Below, one piece after another: positions 28,595-37,358 of a stretch of DNA of 64,000 bases; the stretch's first letter is position 1, and the number at the start of each line of letters is the position of its first letter. Under the pieces are notes generated by a model, which worked only from the letters and a program-made list of their open reading frames with translations, did not search any database and was not told the DNA's origin. The DNA lies in NCBI GenBank assembly GCA_963764565.1, contig CAVXTD010000008.1, positions 273,137-337,136 of the forward strand. The letters are read 5' to 3'. A program made the position numbers and the translations under genes. This DNA is from DATBLE01 sp963764565 (GTDB lineage: Bacteria > Actinomycetota > Thermoleophilia > Gaiellales > Gaiellaceae).

Positions 28595-30310
28595 ATGAGC
28601 GCCGAACGGCCGCGAGGCGCATGCCTGCACCGGATCGACCCGACTGCGGCACGCGCAGGCCACCGGCACGCGCACGCAGAGTCGGCCGCCCGCGACGGCA
28701 TCTCTCTCTCCGCCTTCCGGCCGGTGGTCGCGCGCGCCTCCTCGGCACTGCCCGTCCTGGCCTGGTCCCTGATCTTGGTGGGCGGCTTCCTGCGTGTAGC
28801 GCGCTACGCCGAGGGTCGGTCGCTCTGGTACGACGAGGCCGCGGTCGCGCTCAACATCGTCGACCGCCCGTACTCGGCTCTGTTCGGGAGACTCGACTTC
28901 CAGCAGGGCGCCCCACCAGGCTTTCTACTCGCCGAAAAGCTGGCAGTCGAGATTCTCGGACGAGGCGAGTACGCGCTGCGGCTGCTTCCGCTGCTCTTCG
29001 CACTCGCCTCGCTTCCGCTGTTCCACGCGCTGGCCCGCCGGCTGCTTCCGCCTGCCGCGGCCACTCTGGCGCTGGCCTTGTTCGCCCTCTCGGAGCCGCT
29101 CGTCCGGTACTCGGCTCAGCTGAAGCAGTACTCGACCGACGTCGCGTTCGCGCTCGCGCTGGCGCTGCTCGCGCTCTCGTTCCTCACCGCACAACCCTCC
29201 GTCCTGCGGACAGCAGGCTTCGCGGCGACCGGACTGGTCGCGGTCTGGTTCTCGCACGCGTCGCTCTTTGTGCTCACGGCTGCCGCGCTCTCGCTCGCCG
29301 CCGTTTCTGTCACGCGGAGGCAGCGCACCCAGATCGTCCATCTCGGAGCCGCGCTTGCGGTCTGGCTTGCGGGATTCCTGTGCGTGTACCTGATCGCCCT
29401 TCGCCATCTCGAGGGGTCTGCGCACGTCTTCGTCGGACATCGCTACGCGATGCCGTTTCCGCCCACTTCACGCGAGGACCTCCGCTGGTTCGCCGGCACG
29501 GGTGCGGAGTTGCTCAGTAGCACGTTCGCGGCGCCTCGGCCGATCCTCGCGCTGGTCGGCCTACTCGTCGTCGCGGGTGCGCTCGCGACCTGGAGACGGG
29601 GCGCGGCCGGTCTCGGCATCCTGATCCTCCCGGGCGTGCTCGCGCTCATCGCGTCCGCCCTGCACGAGTATCCGTTCGGCCTGCGGTTCGCGCTCTTCCT
29701 CATCCCCGCGATCAGCGTCCTGCTCGCTGCCGGCAGCTCGGCACTCTGGTCGGGCTTCCCCAGGCTGGCGCTGCCGCTCTCCGCCCTGCTTGTTGCGGCG
29801 GTATTCGCCTTTCCGGCCCGGACCGCGGTCGAAGGGCTCGTCGGGACGCCGCGGCAGCGTGAGGAGATCGCGCCGGCTCTCGCGCACCTGAAGACCGGCT
29901 GGCGACCGGGAGACAGCCTGTTCGTTACCAGCGGCGCCGAGTACGTGTTCCGATTCTATGCGGAGGCGGGCGGCCTCAACCGAAGCCCCGGCGGCTCGAT
30001 GCGACTGTGGCCGATCGTGCCCACCGGGGGACCGGACGGAGCGGCGCCCGCGCTGGTCTCACAGCCGCCGAGCCTCGTCGTAGCGGGCGTGTGGGACGGC
30101 CGGGTCAAGCGCATCGACCGAGACCTCGGCCGGCTCAGCAGGCGCGGTCGCACGTGGATTCTCGTCGCCCACACGGAGCCGGCCGAGGAGCAAGCGCTGG
30201 TGGCCCGGCTGAACCGGCTGGGAACGAGGCTCGACGCCTTCCACCAGGGCGGCGCAGCCGTCTATCTCTACGACCTCGGCTCGCCCGCCGGCCGTCGGCG
30301 GGGCGCGTAG
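28595..30310 (+). CDS. GT39/ArnT-like polytopic membrane glycosyltransferase
   Basis: A 571-residue membrane protein with about ten hydrophobic helices. The first extracytoplasmic loop carries an acidic pair in SLWYDEAAVALNIV, as in protein-mannosyltransferase and ArnT-type enzymes that use polyprenyl-phosphate sugars. A soluble C-terminal region (residues ~420-565) follows. The first 48 residues before the membrane part look unconserved, so the true start may lie downstream of 28595. It is divergent from the GT2 gene across 47 bases. It likely transfers a lipid-linked sugar outside the membrane. Confidence 0.75.
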   Translation: MSAERPRGACLHRIDPTAARAGHRHAHAESAARDGISLSAFRPVVARASSALPVLAWSLILVGGFLRVARYAEGRSLWYDEAAVALNIVDRPYSALFGRLDFQQGAPPGFLLAEKLAVEILGRGEYALRLLPLLFALASLPLFHALARRLLPPAAATLALALFALSEPLVRYSAQLKQYSTDVAFALALALLALSFLTAQPSVLRTAGFAATGLVAVWFSHASLFVLTAAALSLAAVSVTRRQRTQIVHLGAALAVWLAGFLCVYLIALRHLEGSAHVFVGHRYAMPFPPTSREDLRWFAGTGAELLSSTFAAPRPILALVGLLVVAGALATWRRGAAGLGILILPGVLALIASALHEYPFGLRFALFLIPAISVLLAAGSSALWSGFPRLALPLSALLVAAVFAFPARTAVEGLVGTPRQREEIAPALAHLKTGWRPGDSLFVTSGAEYVFRFYAEAGGLNRSPGGSMRLWPIVPTGGPDGAAPALVSQPPSLVVAGVWDGRVKRIDRDLGRLSRRGRTWILVAHTEPAEEQALVARLNRLGTRLDAFHQGGAAVYLYDLGSPAGRRRGA

Positions 30311-30468
30311 GCGCGGCAACGAGCGCTGATGCGTGGGGCGGGGTGGGGCCGGACTGGCTGCGCTTCGTCGAGCGGAACGAGCCGGCTGCGGGGACCAGCG
30401 GGGAGATCGGCTTCCCGAAGGTGTGCTCCGCCGGCCGATCGCCCTTGCCCGGCTAGGATCGGGTCGAG
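30311..30468. other. Short intergenic region with a possible leaderless promoter
   Basis: Non-coding gap before the DadA-like gene. TAGGAT at 30454-30459 lies nine bases before the ATG and could be a -10 element; no good -35 is visible. Nothing else is recognisable. Confidence 0.35.
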
Positions 30469-31695
30469 ATGAAGCCCGACGTGGCAATCGTCGGAGGCGG
30501 CGCGATCGGCGTCTGCTGCGCGTACGAGCTGGCGCGGAAGGGCGCATCGGTCGTCCTTACGAGCGCGGCCCGGAGCTGGCGTCCGGCTGCTCGTCGGGAA
30601 ACGCCGGGCTCGTCTGCCCGAGCCACGCGACGCCGATCTCGAACCCGGCCTCGCTTCGCAACGGCCTGCGCTGGATGTGGAAGCGGGACAGCCCCTTCTA
30701 CCTGCGCCCCCGCCCAGCGGTGGTGCCCTGGCTCGCCCGGTTCGCGCTCGCCGCACGGCACTGGCAGGAGGGCGCCGAGGCCATTCGCAGGCTCACGCTC
30801 GAGAGCCTCGACCTGCACGCTGAGCTGGGCGAGGAGCTCGGGACGAGCTTCGAGCGAACCGGGACGCTGAACGTGTACGCGACCGCGGAGGGACTCGCCG
30901 CCGGTGCGCGCGAGGCCGAGCGCTCGGGCCTACGGTTCGCAGTGCTCGCCGCGGACGAGACGCGTACGCTCGAGCCGGCGCTCGCCGGCCCGGTCGAGGG
31001 CGGAGTGCACTACCCCGACGAGGGCCGCGTCGATCCGAGGACGTTCGTGGAAACGGTCGGGCGCGCGGCGGCGGAGGCGGGCGTCGACATCCGCACGGGA
31101 GTCGAGGTGCGCTCGCTCGACGACCTCGACGCCGACACGGTCGTCGTCGCGGCGGGCGTCTGGAGCCGGGCGCTCGTCGATCTTCCGCTCGAGGGCGGCA
31201 AGGGGTATCACCTCGACTTCGAGCGCGTCGGCAAGCGACCCGCGCATCCCGGTGTGGGTGCAGGAGACCTGGGCGATCGCGACACCGCTGCCGGCGCTGG
31301 AAGCGTCGCCGGCAAAGCCGGCGACGCCCGGCGTGAAGACCGGGGCGCCTGCGGCACCCCCAGGCCGCCTCCGGCTGTCGGGAACGCTGGAGCTCGCCGG
31401 GCTCGATCTCTCCATCTCGCAGCCGCGGGTCGACGCGATCAGGCGCGGCGGCGAGCGCTGGTTCCGCGGGCTCGCGGGCCGACCCGTGCTCGACACGTGG
31501 GCGGGACTGCGGCCGTGCCTACCCGACGGGCTGCCCGCGATCGGGCGCGCAGGCCGGATCGTCGTTGCGACCGGCCACGCGATGAAGGGCGTCTCGCTTG
31601 CGCCGGTGACCGGCCGGCTCGTGGCGCAACTCGCCGCAGGCGAGGAGCCCGGCCACGATCTCGCACCCTTCGACCCGAGCCGGTTCTCGTCGTAG
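30469..31695 (+). CDS. DadA-like FAD-dependent amino acid dehydrogenase, two frameshifts and an insertion
   Basis: A glycine/D-amino-acid oxidase family flavoprotein that would deaminate an amino acid or secondary amine. It begins with an FAD-binding fold (DVAIVGGGAIGVCCAYELARK) and has the DadA-like stretches SGCSSGNAGLVCPSHA, VHYPDEGRVDPRTFV, RPCLPDGLPAIGR and ATGHAMKGVSLAPVTG. The frame breaks near 30573 (TTT probably read as TT) and near 31240 (one CG lost in CCGCGCATC). After repair it is about 410 residues. Between ATPLP and GRLRLSGTLELAG, normally adjacent in this family, there is an extra proline/alanine-rich stretch of about 23 residues encoded by a palindromic segment. Confidence 0.75.
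31303..31327. repeat. Palindromic in-frame insertion inside the DadA-like gene
   Basis: GCGTCGCCGGC and GCCGGCGACGC pair perfectly around AAA. The hairpin lies within about 69 extra bases that do not align with the rest of the protein family and preserve the reading frame. This resembles the palindromic elements known to insert into coding regions in Rickettsia. It is encoded as SPAKPATP-type sequence. Confidence 0.55.
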
Positions 31696-31742
31696 CAACT
31701 ACCAAGCGAGAACTGCCGGCTGCACGGTGAGACCCGGCACAT

Positions 31743-33335
31743 GTGCCCGGCATTGACTTCCTCAGGAGTCGCCGTGAGAATCGACGCGTGGCCGAGTCGA
31801 CCGCCGTTCGGCGCAAGGCGTATGGGGTCCGTGCCGCCGACGCGTACGGGGTCGACGACTCACCCGCTCCCATCTTCGTCGACGTCAACCGCGCGACGCG
31901 CAAGCAACTCGTCGAGGGCCTCCAGGTGAGCGCCAAGGTGGCCGACACGCTCGTTGCGGCTCGGAGACGCCGTCCCATGACCGGCGCGGCGGATCTCGCT
32001 GCGGTCAAGGGGATTGACGCGGCCCGCGCCCGGGCGCTCGCGCACCGAATCGTCTTCGCCGGTGAGGAGTCCTTCCACATCACCGACGTCCGGCCGGTCG
32101 GCCGGGGCATCTTCAGCGGGCGGCCATTCGCGCTGCGGGTCGGGTTCCACGATCCGGAGGGCGCCGTCGTATTCGTCGCAGCAACGGTGCACTGGGCGGG
32201 TGATCCGTTCGTGATCGAGAGGCGGCTGACCAGGCAGGCGACCCGGGCAGGCGTCGTCGAGCTGCGCTTCGACTCGAAGCACACCCTGCCCGTCGGCCTG
32301 GCCGCGTTCGAGGTCGCCCTCTACCGCAAGGACGGCGCGCAAGCCTCCTTCCGGAAGACGTTCTACGTGCTTCCGTCGAATCCGCTGTCGCTGTCGCTCT
32401 CGCCCGGAGGAGCCACGGTGACGGGCAGCTGGAGCGCGCGCGGCGACTACCACCCGGAAAACGACACGTTCCTGACGGAGTGCACGATCACGATCGCGAA
32501 CGGCGACTCGAGTGCGGTGTCGATGAACCGCGGCGTCGACTGGAGCTTCTGGGACGGCGGGGTGGGCTCGGGCACGCGCGTCGAGTCCGGATCGTTCAAC
32601 TGGAGCGGCCCGATCAGCGTCCCCGCCTTCGGCACCTGGCAGGGCGGCGTCTGGTTCAGCTCGCCGAACGGCAGCGGGATCTACAACAGGTACCACCGCA
32701 AGGAAGACATGGCGATCGACATCGAGATGACGGCCGCCGACGGGCGCCGGATCGCAGGACAGATCACCTGCCGCGTGATGCTCGCCTACGGCGTCAACAT
32801 CATCAAGGTCGGCGACTTCGGAGCTCAGGAGCACGTCGACCTCTACGCCGCCGTCGACCAGACGCGGCAGATCTACGAGGGGCGGGACATCACCTTCCGC
32901 GGCATCGACCGCCGGATCATCAACAACTCGCTGGCCGGCAGCTTCACGACCCTGAACGACGATCCGGAGTTCCGCGACCTGCTGAGCAGCTGGTCGGTCC
33001 CGAACGACTGGGTCGACGTCTACGTGGTCCAGAGTTTCTCCTGGTCGACGTTCAACGGCATGGCGGGCGACATCCCCGGCCCGGCCTCCAAGGGTGGTGA
33101 CAAGGACGGTGTGGCGGTCGACAAGACCGGCTTCACGGACGCGTCGGGTACCGCGCGGCTGGACGTCACCACGCTCGGAAAGCTGATCGGTCACGAGGTC
33201 GGTCACTACCTCGGCCTCTCGCACACGACCGACTCGGGCCGGCTGATGCTCGCCAACACGGGAGTGCGCGGGACGACACTGACCTACGACGAATACCGGA
33301 CGATGTTCCCACACGGCTTCATGGTGTTCCTCTAG
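31743..33335 (+). CDS. Helix-hairpin-helix and zinc metalloprotease (metzincin-like) protein
   Basis: A 530-residue protein I do not recognise as a named family. Residues ~40-100 look like a helix-hairpin-helix module (VNRATRKQLVEGLQVSAKVA, then LAAVKGIDAARARALAHR). A beta-rich middle follows, and near the C-terminus lies the zinc-protease motif GHEVGHYLGLSH (H484, E485, H488, H494) with a later Met-containing segment, as in metzincins. No signal peptide or membrane segment is visible, so it may act inside the cell, which is unusual for this protease class. The stop shares bases with the start of the HEAT-repeat gene (TAGTG), so the two are translationally coupled and probably work together. 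Confidence 0.65.
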   Translation: MPGIDFLRSRRENRRVAESTAVRRKAYGVRAADAYGVDDSPAPIFVDVNRATRKQLVEGLQVSAKVADTLVAARRRRPMTGAADLAAVKGIDAARARALAHRIVFAGEESFHITDVRPVGRGIFSGRPFALRVGFHDPEGAVVFVAATVHWAGDPFVIERRLTRQATRAGVVELRFDSKHTLPVGLAAFEVALYRKDGAQASFRKTFYVLPSNPLSLSLSPGGATVTGSWSARGDYHPENDTFLTECTITIANGDSSAVSMNRGVDWSFWDGGVGSGTRVESGSFNWSGPISVPAFGTWQGGVWFSSPNGSGIYNRYHRKEDMAIDIEMTAADGRRIAGQITCRVMLAYGVNIIKVGDFGAQEHVDLYAAVDQTRQIYEGRDITFRGIDRRIINNSLAGSFTTLNDDPEFRDLLSSWSVPNDWVDVYVVQSFSWSTFNGMAGDIPGPASKGGDKDGVAVDKTGFTDASGTARLDVTTLGKLIGHEVGHYLGLSHTTDSGRLMLANTGVRGTTLTYDEYRTMFPHGFMVFL

Positions 33336-33999
33336 TGGCGAAGGGCCGGATCCAACCGGAGCACCGGCGACAGCCGATTCCCGGCGGCTTCCGGCGGCCG
33401 TCCGTGCGCGCGAGCCTGAGCGGCCTCGACAACGTCCGCCTCCGGCAGCAGCTGAACGTCCGGCTGCTCGAGCGGTCATGCGGCAACGACCCGAGCACCG
33501 GCGGTGTCCGGTTCGAAGACGCCGAGTTGCCGTTGCTGCTGCAGATCGCGCGCGAGCGCGTGTCGGGCACAAACCCACTCGTCCGCCGGGCGGCGGTCTC
33601 GGCGCTGGGCACCTTCCAGCGGCTCGAAGCGGTCGAGGCGCTGATGCAGCTGGCGGCCTCGGAGGTCGAGCATGAGGTGCTCCGCGCGGACGCCGTCGTC
33701 GCGCTCGCCGGGCCTCGCCGGTCATGGCAGCGGCGATCCTCCGTCCGCACCTGACGGACCCGTCCCCCCTCATTCGCCAGTCGGCGGCGATCGCCCTCGG
33801 CCGCAGCGGCACCCCCGAGGCTGCGGAGCTGCTCGCCGAGCTGACGCGGGCCGAGCGGAATCCCGGCGTGCGGCAGCGCGCCACAGCGGTCGCCGAGTCG
33901 CTCGGGATCGCCCTCGGAGGCGCCCGGCCGGCGCGTCGGAAGCGCAAGGCGATCCCCGCCGTCGACCGGACGCGCGGAGCAGTCCAGCCTCCGCGCTGA
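33335..33999 (+). CDS. HEAT-repeat protein coupled to the metalloprotease, frameshift as read
   Basis: About 220 residues of helical repeats. Repeats are recognisable as NPLVRRAAVSALGTFQRLEA, VEHEVLRADAVVALAG and SPLIRQSAAIALGRSGTPEA, typical of HEAT/PBS-lyase-type scaffolds. The frame changes near 33717, and joining there gives a continuous repeat array. The C-terminal tail is basic (RPARRKRKAIP). The GTG start overlaps the preceding stop. HEAT repeats usually bind other proteins, so this may be an adaptor or inhibitor for the protease; that is inference from coupling only. Confidence 0.68.
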
Positions 34000-34039
34000 T
34001 CGCCGAGGGTTCGCGGACTCAGGCGGGCGTCGTCACACG

Positions 34040-34207
34040 CTAGGGCTTGGGCGGCGGCAGGTCGTCCTTGCCGCGTATGCCGCGCTTGAACTCGCGGCCG
34101 CCGGCGCCGAGCGCGCGAAACGTGCGGCCGATTCGTTTCGAGCCGAAGAAGAGCGCGATCACCACCACGATGATCACGAAGTCCCAGGGACCGATCAGAG
34201 CGAGCAT
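34040..34207 (-). CDS. tatA: TatA-type twin-arginine translocase subunit
   Basis: A 55-residue protein with the full TatA layout: one N-terminal membrane helix (WDFVIIVVVIALFFG), a short hinge, then the amphipathic helix motif FGSKRIGRTFRALGAGGREF and a charged tail ending in prolines. TatA oligomers form the pore for folded proteins with twin-arginine signals; PotD1 in this window has such a signal. It is a small gene downstream of the glutaredoxin-DinB gene on the same strand. No tatB or tatC is nearby. Confidence 0.8.
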   Translation of the reverse strand: MLALIGPWDFVIIVVVIALFFGSKRIGRTFRALGAGGREFKRGIRGKDDLPPPKP

Positions 34208-34233
34208 CGCTTCCGACAGAGTAGACGCTTCGC

Positions 34234-34932
34234 CTACGTCGTGAGACGTCCGTGCTCCCGCAGGAAGCCGACGAGCTGTTCGTGGTGAAAGGAAACGTGC
34301 TCGAGCTGAGAGTCGAGGAGCGCCGAGAATCGGACCTCGCCGCGCGGGGACACGATCGCCGGGTCGCGGCGGCCGAGCTCGTCTGCGTGCTCGAGCACGA
34401 AGTCGGTCCAGCCCGCCAGAATCCGCTCCGCGTAGGCGACGACGTCCTCCGGGGTTGCGAGCAGCGCCTCGCGCTCGCCGTCGCGCTCGGGCTCCCAGGG
34501 AAAGTCGAGTGTCGTCCACGCCTCGGAAAGCAGCTCGAAGGGGTGGAAGACGTTCACCGTCAGGTTGCGCAGGCTGCGTCCGCGCGCTGAGGTCGGCTCC
34601 GACAGGAGCCGCTCGTCGAGCCCGCGCAGATGGTCGAGCCACGAGCGCAGCAAGGGAAGCGTCTCCCACGCGGCCCGGGTCGCGTCCTGAGACGGTGGGG
34701 CCTGGAGTCCGAGCGCCGCCGCGAGTTGGGAGACGTGCAGGATCGGCGTGGTCACCCCGCCGGAAACGAGCGACGGCACGATCGGCCTGCCGGCCTCCTC
34801 CCAGCGGCGGGCCCCTCCGCCGCCGTCGTGGATGTCCAGCGCCTCGTAGTCGACCCCGCGTTCGCCAAGGAACTCCCTGGCCGCAGCGCAGGACGCTCAG
34901 GCCCGTTGCCAGAACAGCGCGATGCGCTCCAT
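34234..34932 (-). CDS. Candidate selenoprotein: glutaredoxin-like domain (UxxC) fused to DinB-like domain
   Basis: A 232-codon frame interrupted only by an in-frame TGA at codon 12 (bases 34899-34897). Read through, the N-terminus is MERIALFWQRA-U-ASCAAAREFLGERG followed by VDYEALDIHD and a GRPIVPSLVSGG turn, which is the glutaredoxin pattern; the TGA falls exactly on the first Cys of CxxC (U12, C15). Residues ~90-230 are a DinB-like four-helix domain (NVFHPFELLSEAW, LEHVSFHHEQLVGF). Both sides of the TGA are in the same frame, so an indel does not explain it. A hairpin suiting a bacterial SECIS follows. If TGA is a stop or a base error, a start at GTG 34779 would leave DinB with only the end of the glutaredoxin domain. 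Confidence 0.6.
34864..34881 (-). promoter_or_regulatory. SECIS-like hairpin downstream of the in-frame TGA
   Basis: On the minus strand GCCAGG pairs with CCTTGGC, leaving one bulged T (U in RNA) and a five-base apical loop GAGTT. The stem begins 16 bases after the TGA and the loop about 22 bases after it. Bacterial SECIS elements are short stems in this distance range with a G at the start of the loop; the E. coli fdhF element also has a bulged U. A fold this small can arise by chance in GC-rich DNA. Confidence 0.4.
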
Positions 34933-34938
34933 TCGGAG

Positions 34939-35884
34939 ATGATCGCACCGGTGAAGATCGCGGTCGTCGGAACCGGCGCGATGGGCTCCGTCTACGCCGG
35001 GCTGCTCGGGAGTGCCGGGAACGAAGTCTGGGCGATCGATCGCTGGGTCGCGCACATCGACGCGATCGGCGAACATGGCCTCCGCGTCGAGGGCGCGAGC
35101 GGCGATCGGGTCGTCCGCCTTCGGGCAACGACCGACCCCGGCGAGGCCGGTGAGGCCGAGCTCGTCGTCATCGCCACCAAGGCGTTCGACGTGGCTGCGG
35201 CCGCCGAGTCCGCGCGCCCTCTCGTCGGATCCGGAACGCTCGTTCTCTCGATTCAGAACGGCCTCGGCGGTCCAGACATCGCGGCCTCGATCCTCGGGGA
35301 GGAGCGGGTCGCCGTCGGCGTCGCCGGCGGTTTCGGGGCTTCGATCGTCGAGCCCGGCCACGTCCACCACCACGGCCTCGAGCTGCTCCGGCTCGGCGAG
35401 CGCAAGGGGCCGGCAACGCCGAGGATCGAGGCGATTGCGCAGGTCTGGCGCGCGGCGGGGTTCACCGTTCAAACCTACGACGACGTCGACCGGCTGGTCT
35501 GGGAGAAGCTGATTTGCAACGTCTCCTTCGCCGGCCCCGGAGCCCTGCTCGGCATGACGATCGGAGAGGTGATCGCCGACCCGCACGCATGGACCGTCGC
35601 CTCGTGCTGCGCTCAAGAGGCGTTCGACGTCGCCAGGACGTCGGGCGTCACGCTCGGCTTCGACGACGCCGCCTCGTACGTCCGCGACTACGCGGTCGAA
35701 GATCCCCGGCGCACGCCCGTCGATGCTGCTCGACCTGCTCGGCGGGCGGCCGACCGAGATCGACTTCATCAACGGAGCGATCCCGCGAGTCGGTCGCGAG
35801 CTCGGGGTCGCGACGCCGTTCAACGAGGCCGTCACGGCGCTGGTCAAGGCGCGCGAGGCCGCAGCCCTTCAGCGCTCGCCCTAG
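34939..35884 (+). CDS. Ketopantoate reductase-family (PanE/ApbA) dehydrogenase, frameshift as read
   Basis: An NADPH-dependent 2-dehydropantoate 2-reductase-like enzyme of about 315 residues. The Rossmann motif is VGTGAMGSVYAGLLG; SIQNGLGG and DRLVWEKLICNVSF, with the family's catalytic-type Lys, follow. The frame changes near 35715; the C-terminus then reads LLGGRPTEIDFINGAIPRVG and ends at 35884. Its ATG is only six bases from the ATG of the divergent selenoprotein candidate. The family includes many enzymes outside pantothenate synthesis, and no pan genes are nearby, so its substrate is uncertain. It overlaps the convergent dehydrogenase gene by four bases. Confidence 0.78.
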
Positions 35885-36771
35885 CCTTCGACCCCCTGAC
35901 GTCGCTTCGCCAGGTAGACGGCGGAATAGTCGAGGGTGCCCAGACCGGCATGCTGAGCCGCGCGGTACTCCGCGAGAGCCGCGGCGCCGAGCGGGACCGG
36001 GACGCCGCACTCGACTGCCAGCTCCTCTGCCAGGGCCAGGTCCTTCGCGATCAGGTCGAGCATGAAGAGCGGCTCGTAGCCGTTCGAGGATGGGTGCGAC
36101 ACGTCGGCGCCGGGCAGCGGGAAGCGGGTGCGGAGGACGCGGGAGTCACCGGTCGAGCCGGTCAGCAGGTCGTAGAGGACGATCGGGTCGATCCCCTCGC
36201 GCTCCGCGATCGCGCACGCCTCGGCGATCGCCGCCATCGTCACGCCGGCGATCAGGTTGTTGCACAGCTTCGCTGCCTGTCCTGCCCCGGGGCCGCCGAC
36301 GAGGACGATCTGACTGCCGAGGGCGTCGAGGATCGGGCGGCAGCGCTCGAAGACCTCCTCACCGCCGCCGACCATGATCGTCAGCGAGCCCGCCTCTGCC
36401 CCGCGCGGCCCGCCGCTGACCGGCGCGTCCAGCGAGTCGATACCGGTCGCTGCGAGCTCGGAGGCGAGCCGGCGTGCGAGCGCCGGCGGACCGGTCGACA
36501 TGTCGACGAAGACCAGCCCCGGCTGCGCGGCGGCCCGGATGCCGTCACCGCCGAGCGCGACCTCCTCGACGGCACTCGGGGCGGGCAGCGAGGTGATCGC
36601 GAACTCCGCTTCGGCGACCGCTTCGGCCGGCGTCGAAGCGGCCGGGATGCCGAGCGCGGCGGCGCGAGTCGAATCGAGATCGCAGCCCACGACGTGGTGG
36701 CCGGCGGCGACCAGGTTCCTCGCCATCGGCAGGCCCATCGTGCCGAGGCCGATGAAGGCGATCCGGGCCAC
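35881..36771 (-). CDS. 3-Hydroxyisobutyrate dehydrogenase-family oxidoreductase
   Basis: A 296-residue beta-hydroxyacid dehydrogenase. It has the N-terminal Rossmann motif FIGLGTMGLPMARNLV, the substrate-binding segment DAPVSGGPRGAEAGSLTIMV and the catalytic lysine in GAGQAAKLCNN. It oxidises a 3-hydroxy acid or reduces a semialdehyde (HIBADH, tartronate semialdehyde reductase and GLYR relatives share these motifs). It lies six bases downstream of the DUF1185 gene on the same strand. In a beta-amino-acid or pyrimidine setting it could handle malonic- or methylmalonic-semialdehyde-type intermediates, which is inference. Confidence 0.85.
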   Translation of the reverse strand: MARIAFIGLGTMGLPMARNLVAAGHHVVGCDLDSTRAAALGIPAASTPAEAVAEAEFAITSLPAPSAVEEVALGGDGIRAAAQPGLVFVDMSTGPPALARRLASELAATGIDSLDAPVSGGPRGAEAGSLTIMVGGGEEVFERCRPILDALGSQIVLVGGPGAGQAAKLCNNLIAGVTMAAIAEACAIAEREGIDPIVLYDLLTGSTGDSRVLRTRFPLPGADVSHPSSNGYEPLFMLDLIAKDLALAEELAVECGVPVPLGAAALAEYRAAQHAGLGTLDYSAVYLAKRRQGVEG

Positions 36772-36777
36772 TCCCGT

Positions 36778-37341
36778 TCAGGGAGCGGTGGCGAGCTCGG
36801 TTCCGAACTCGCCGAGCCGCGACTGCGGCCTGCCGCTCGAGGCGAGTGCGACCCAGATCACGATCTCGTCCGGCCGCGGCGCGTCCGGAATCCGCACCTC
36901 GAACGTCTGATGGTGTGAGCGCACCCGGTGGTCGGTCTTGTGCTTGATCGCCAGGTCGAGCGGTGAGCCGGCGACGCCGCGCTTCTCCGCCGACGGGAGC
37001 AGCGACGTGCCCTCGACGGGATCGCGGACGCGGTTTCCGAAGCGCAGGTTGTGGATGATGGCCGAGCCGTGCTCGATCTCGCCGTCGAGTCCGACGAGCG
37101 CACCCTTGCCGTAACCCTCGACCTCGCCGCCGAGCAGCTCCAGCGCGCGTGTGGTCAGCAGCGCTCCGAGGGGTTCGCAGTACGCCTCGATCAACGGCTC
37201 GAGATCCTCGACGAAGCCGCCGGCGAGCAGGTTCTCGACCACCGCGCCGGCCGCGACGACGCGGACAGGCGCCTCGACCTCGCGACCGCCCTCGACGAGC
37301 ACGTCCTCGACGACGCAGACGATCTTTCGAGTCCGTTCCAC
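36778..37341 (-). CDS. Amino acid synthesis family protein (DUF1185-like)
   Basis: About 187 residues from the GTG at 37341. Matches the DUF1185/AA_synth family in length and motifs: RKIVCVVEDVLVEGGREVEA, GALVGLDGEIEHGSAIIHNL, then a mid-region LLPSAEKRGVAGSPLDLAIK. The biochemical role is not known; genes of this family recur next to amidohydrolases and decarboxylating enzymes. It precedes the HIBADH-like gene on the same strand and is divergent from an LLM oxidoreductase across 17 bases, which contain a TAGGAT hexamer that could serve as a -10 for the rightward gene. Confidence 0.68.
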   Translation of the reverse strand: MERTRKIVCVVEDVLVEGGREVEAPVRVVAAGAVVENLLAGGFVEDLEPLIEAYCEPLGALLTTRALELLGGEVEGYGKGALVGLDGEIEHGSAIIHNLRFGNRVRDPVEGTSLLPSAEKRGVAGSPLDLAIKHKTDHRVRSHHQTFEVRIPDAPRPDEIVIWVALASSGRPQSRLGEFGTELATAP

Positions 37342-37358
37342 CCGCCTAGGATACGCCG

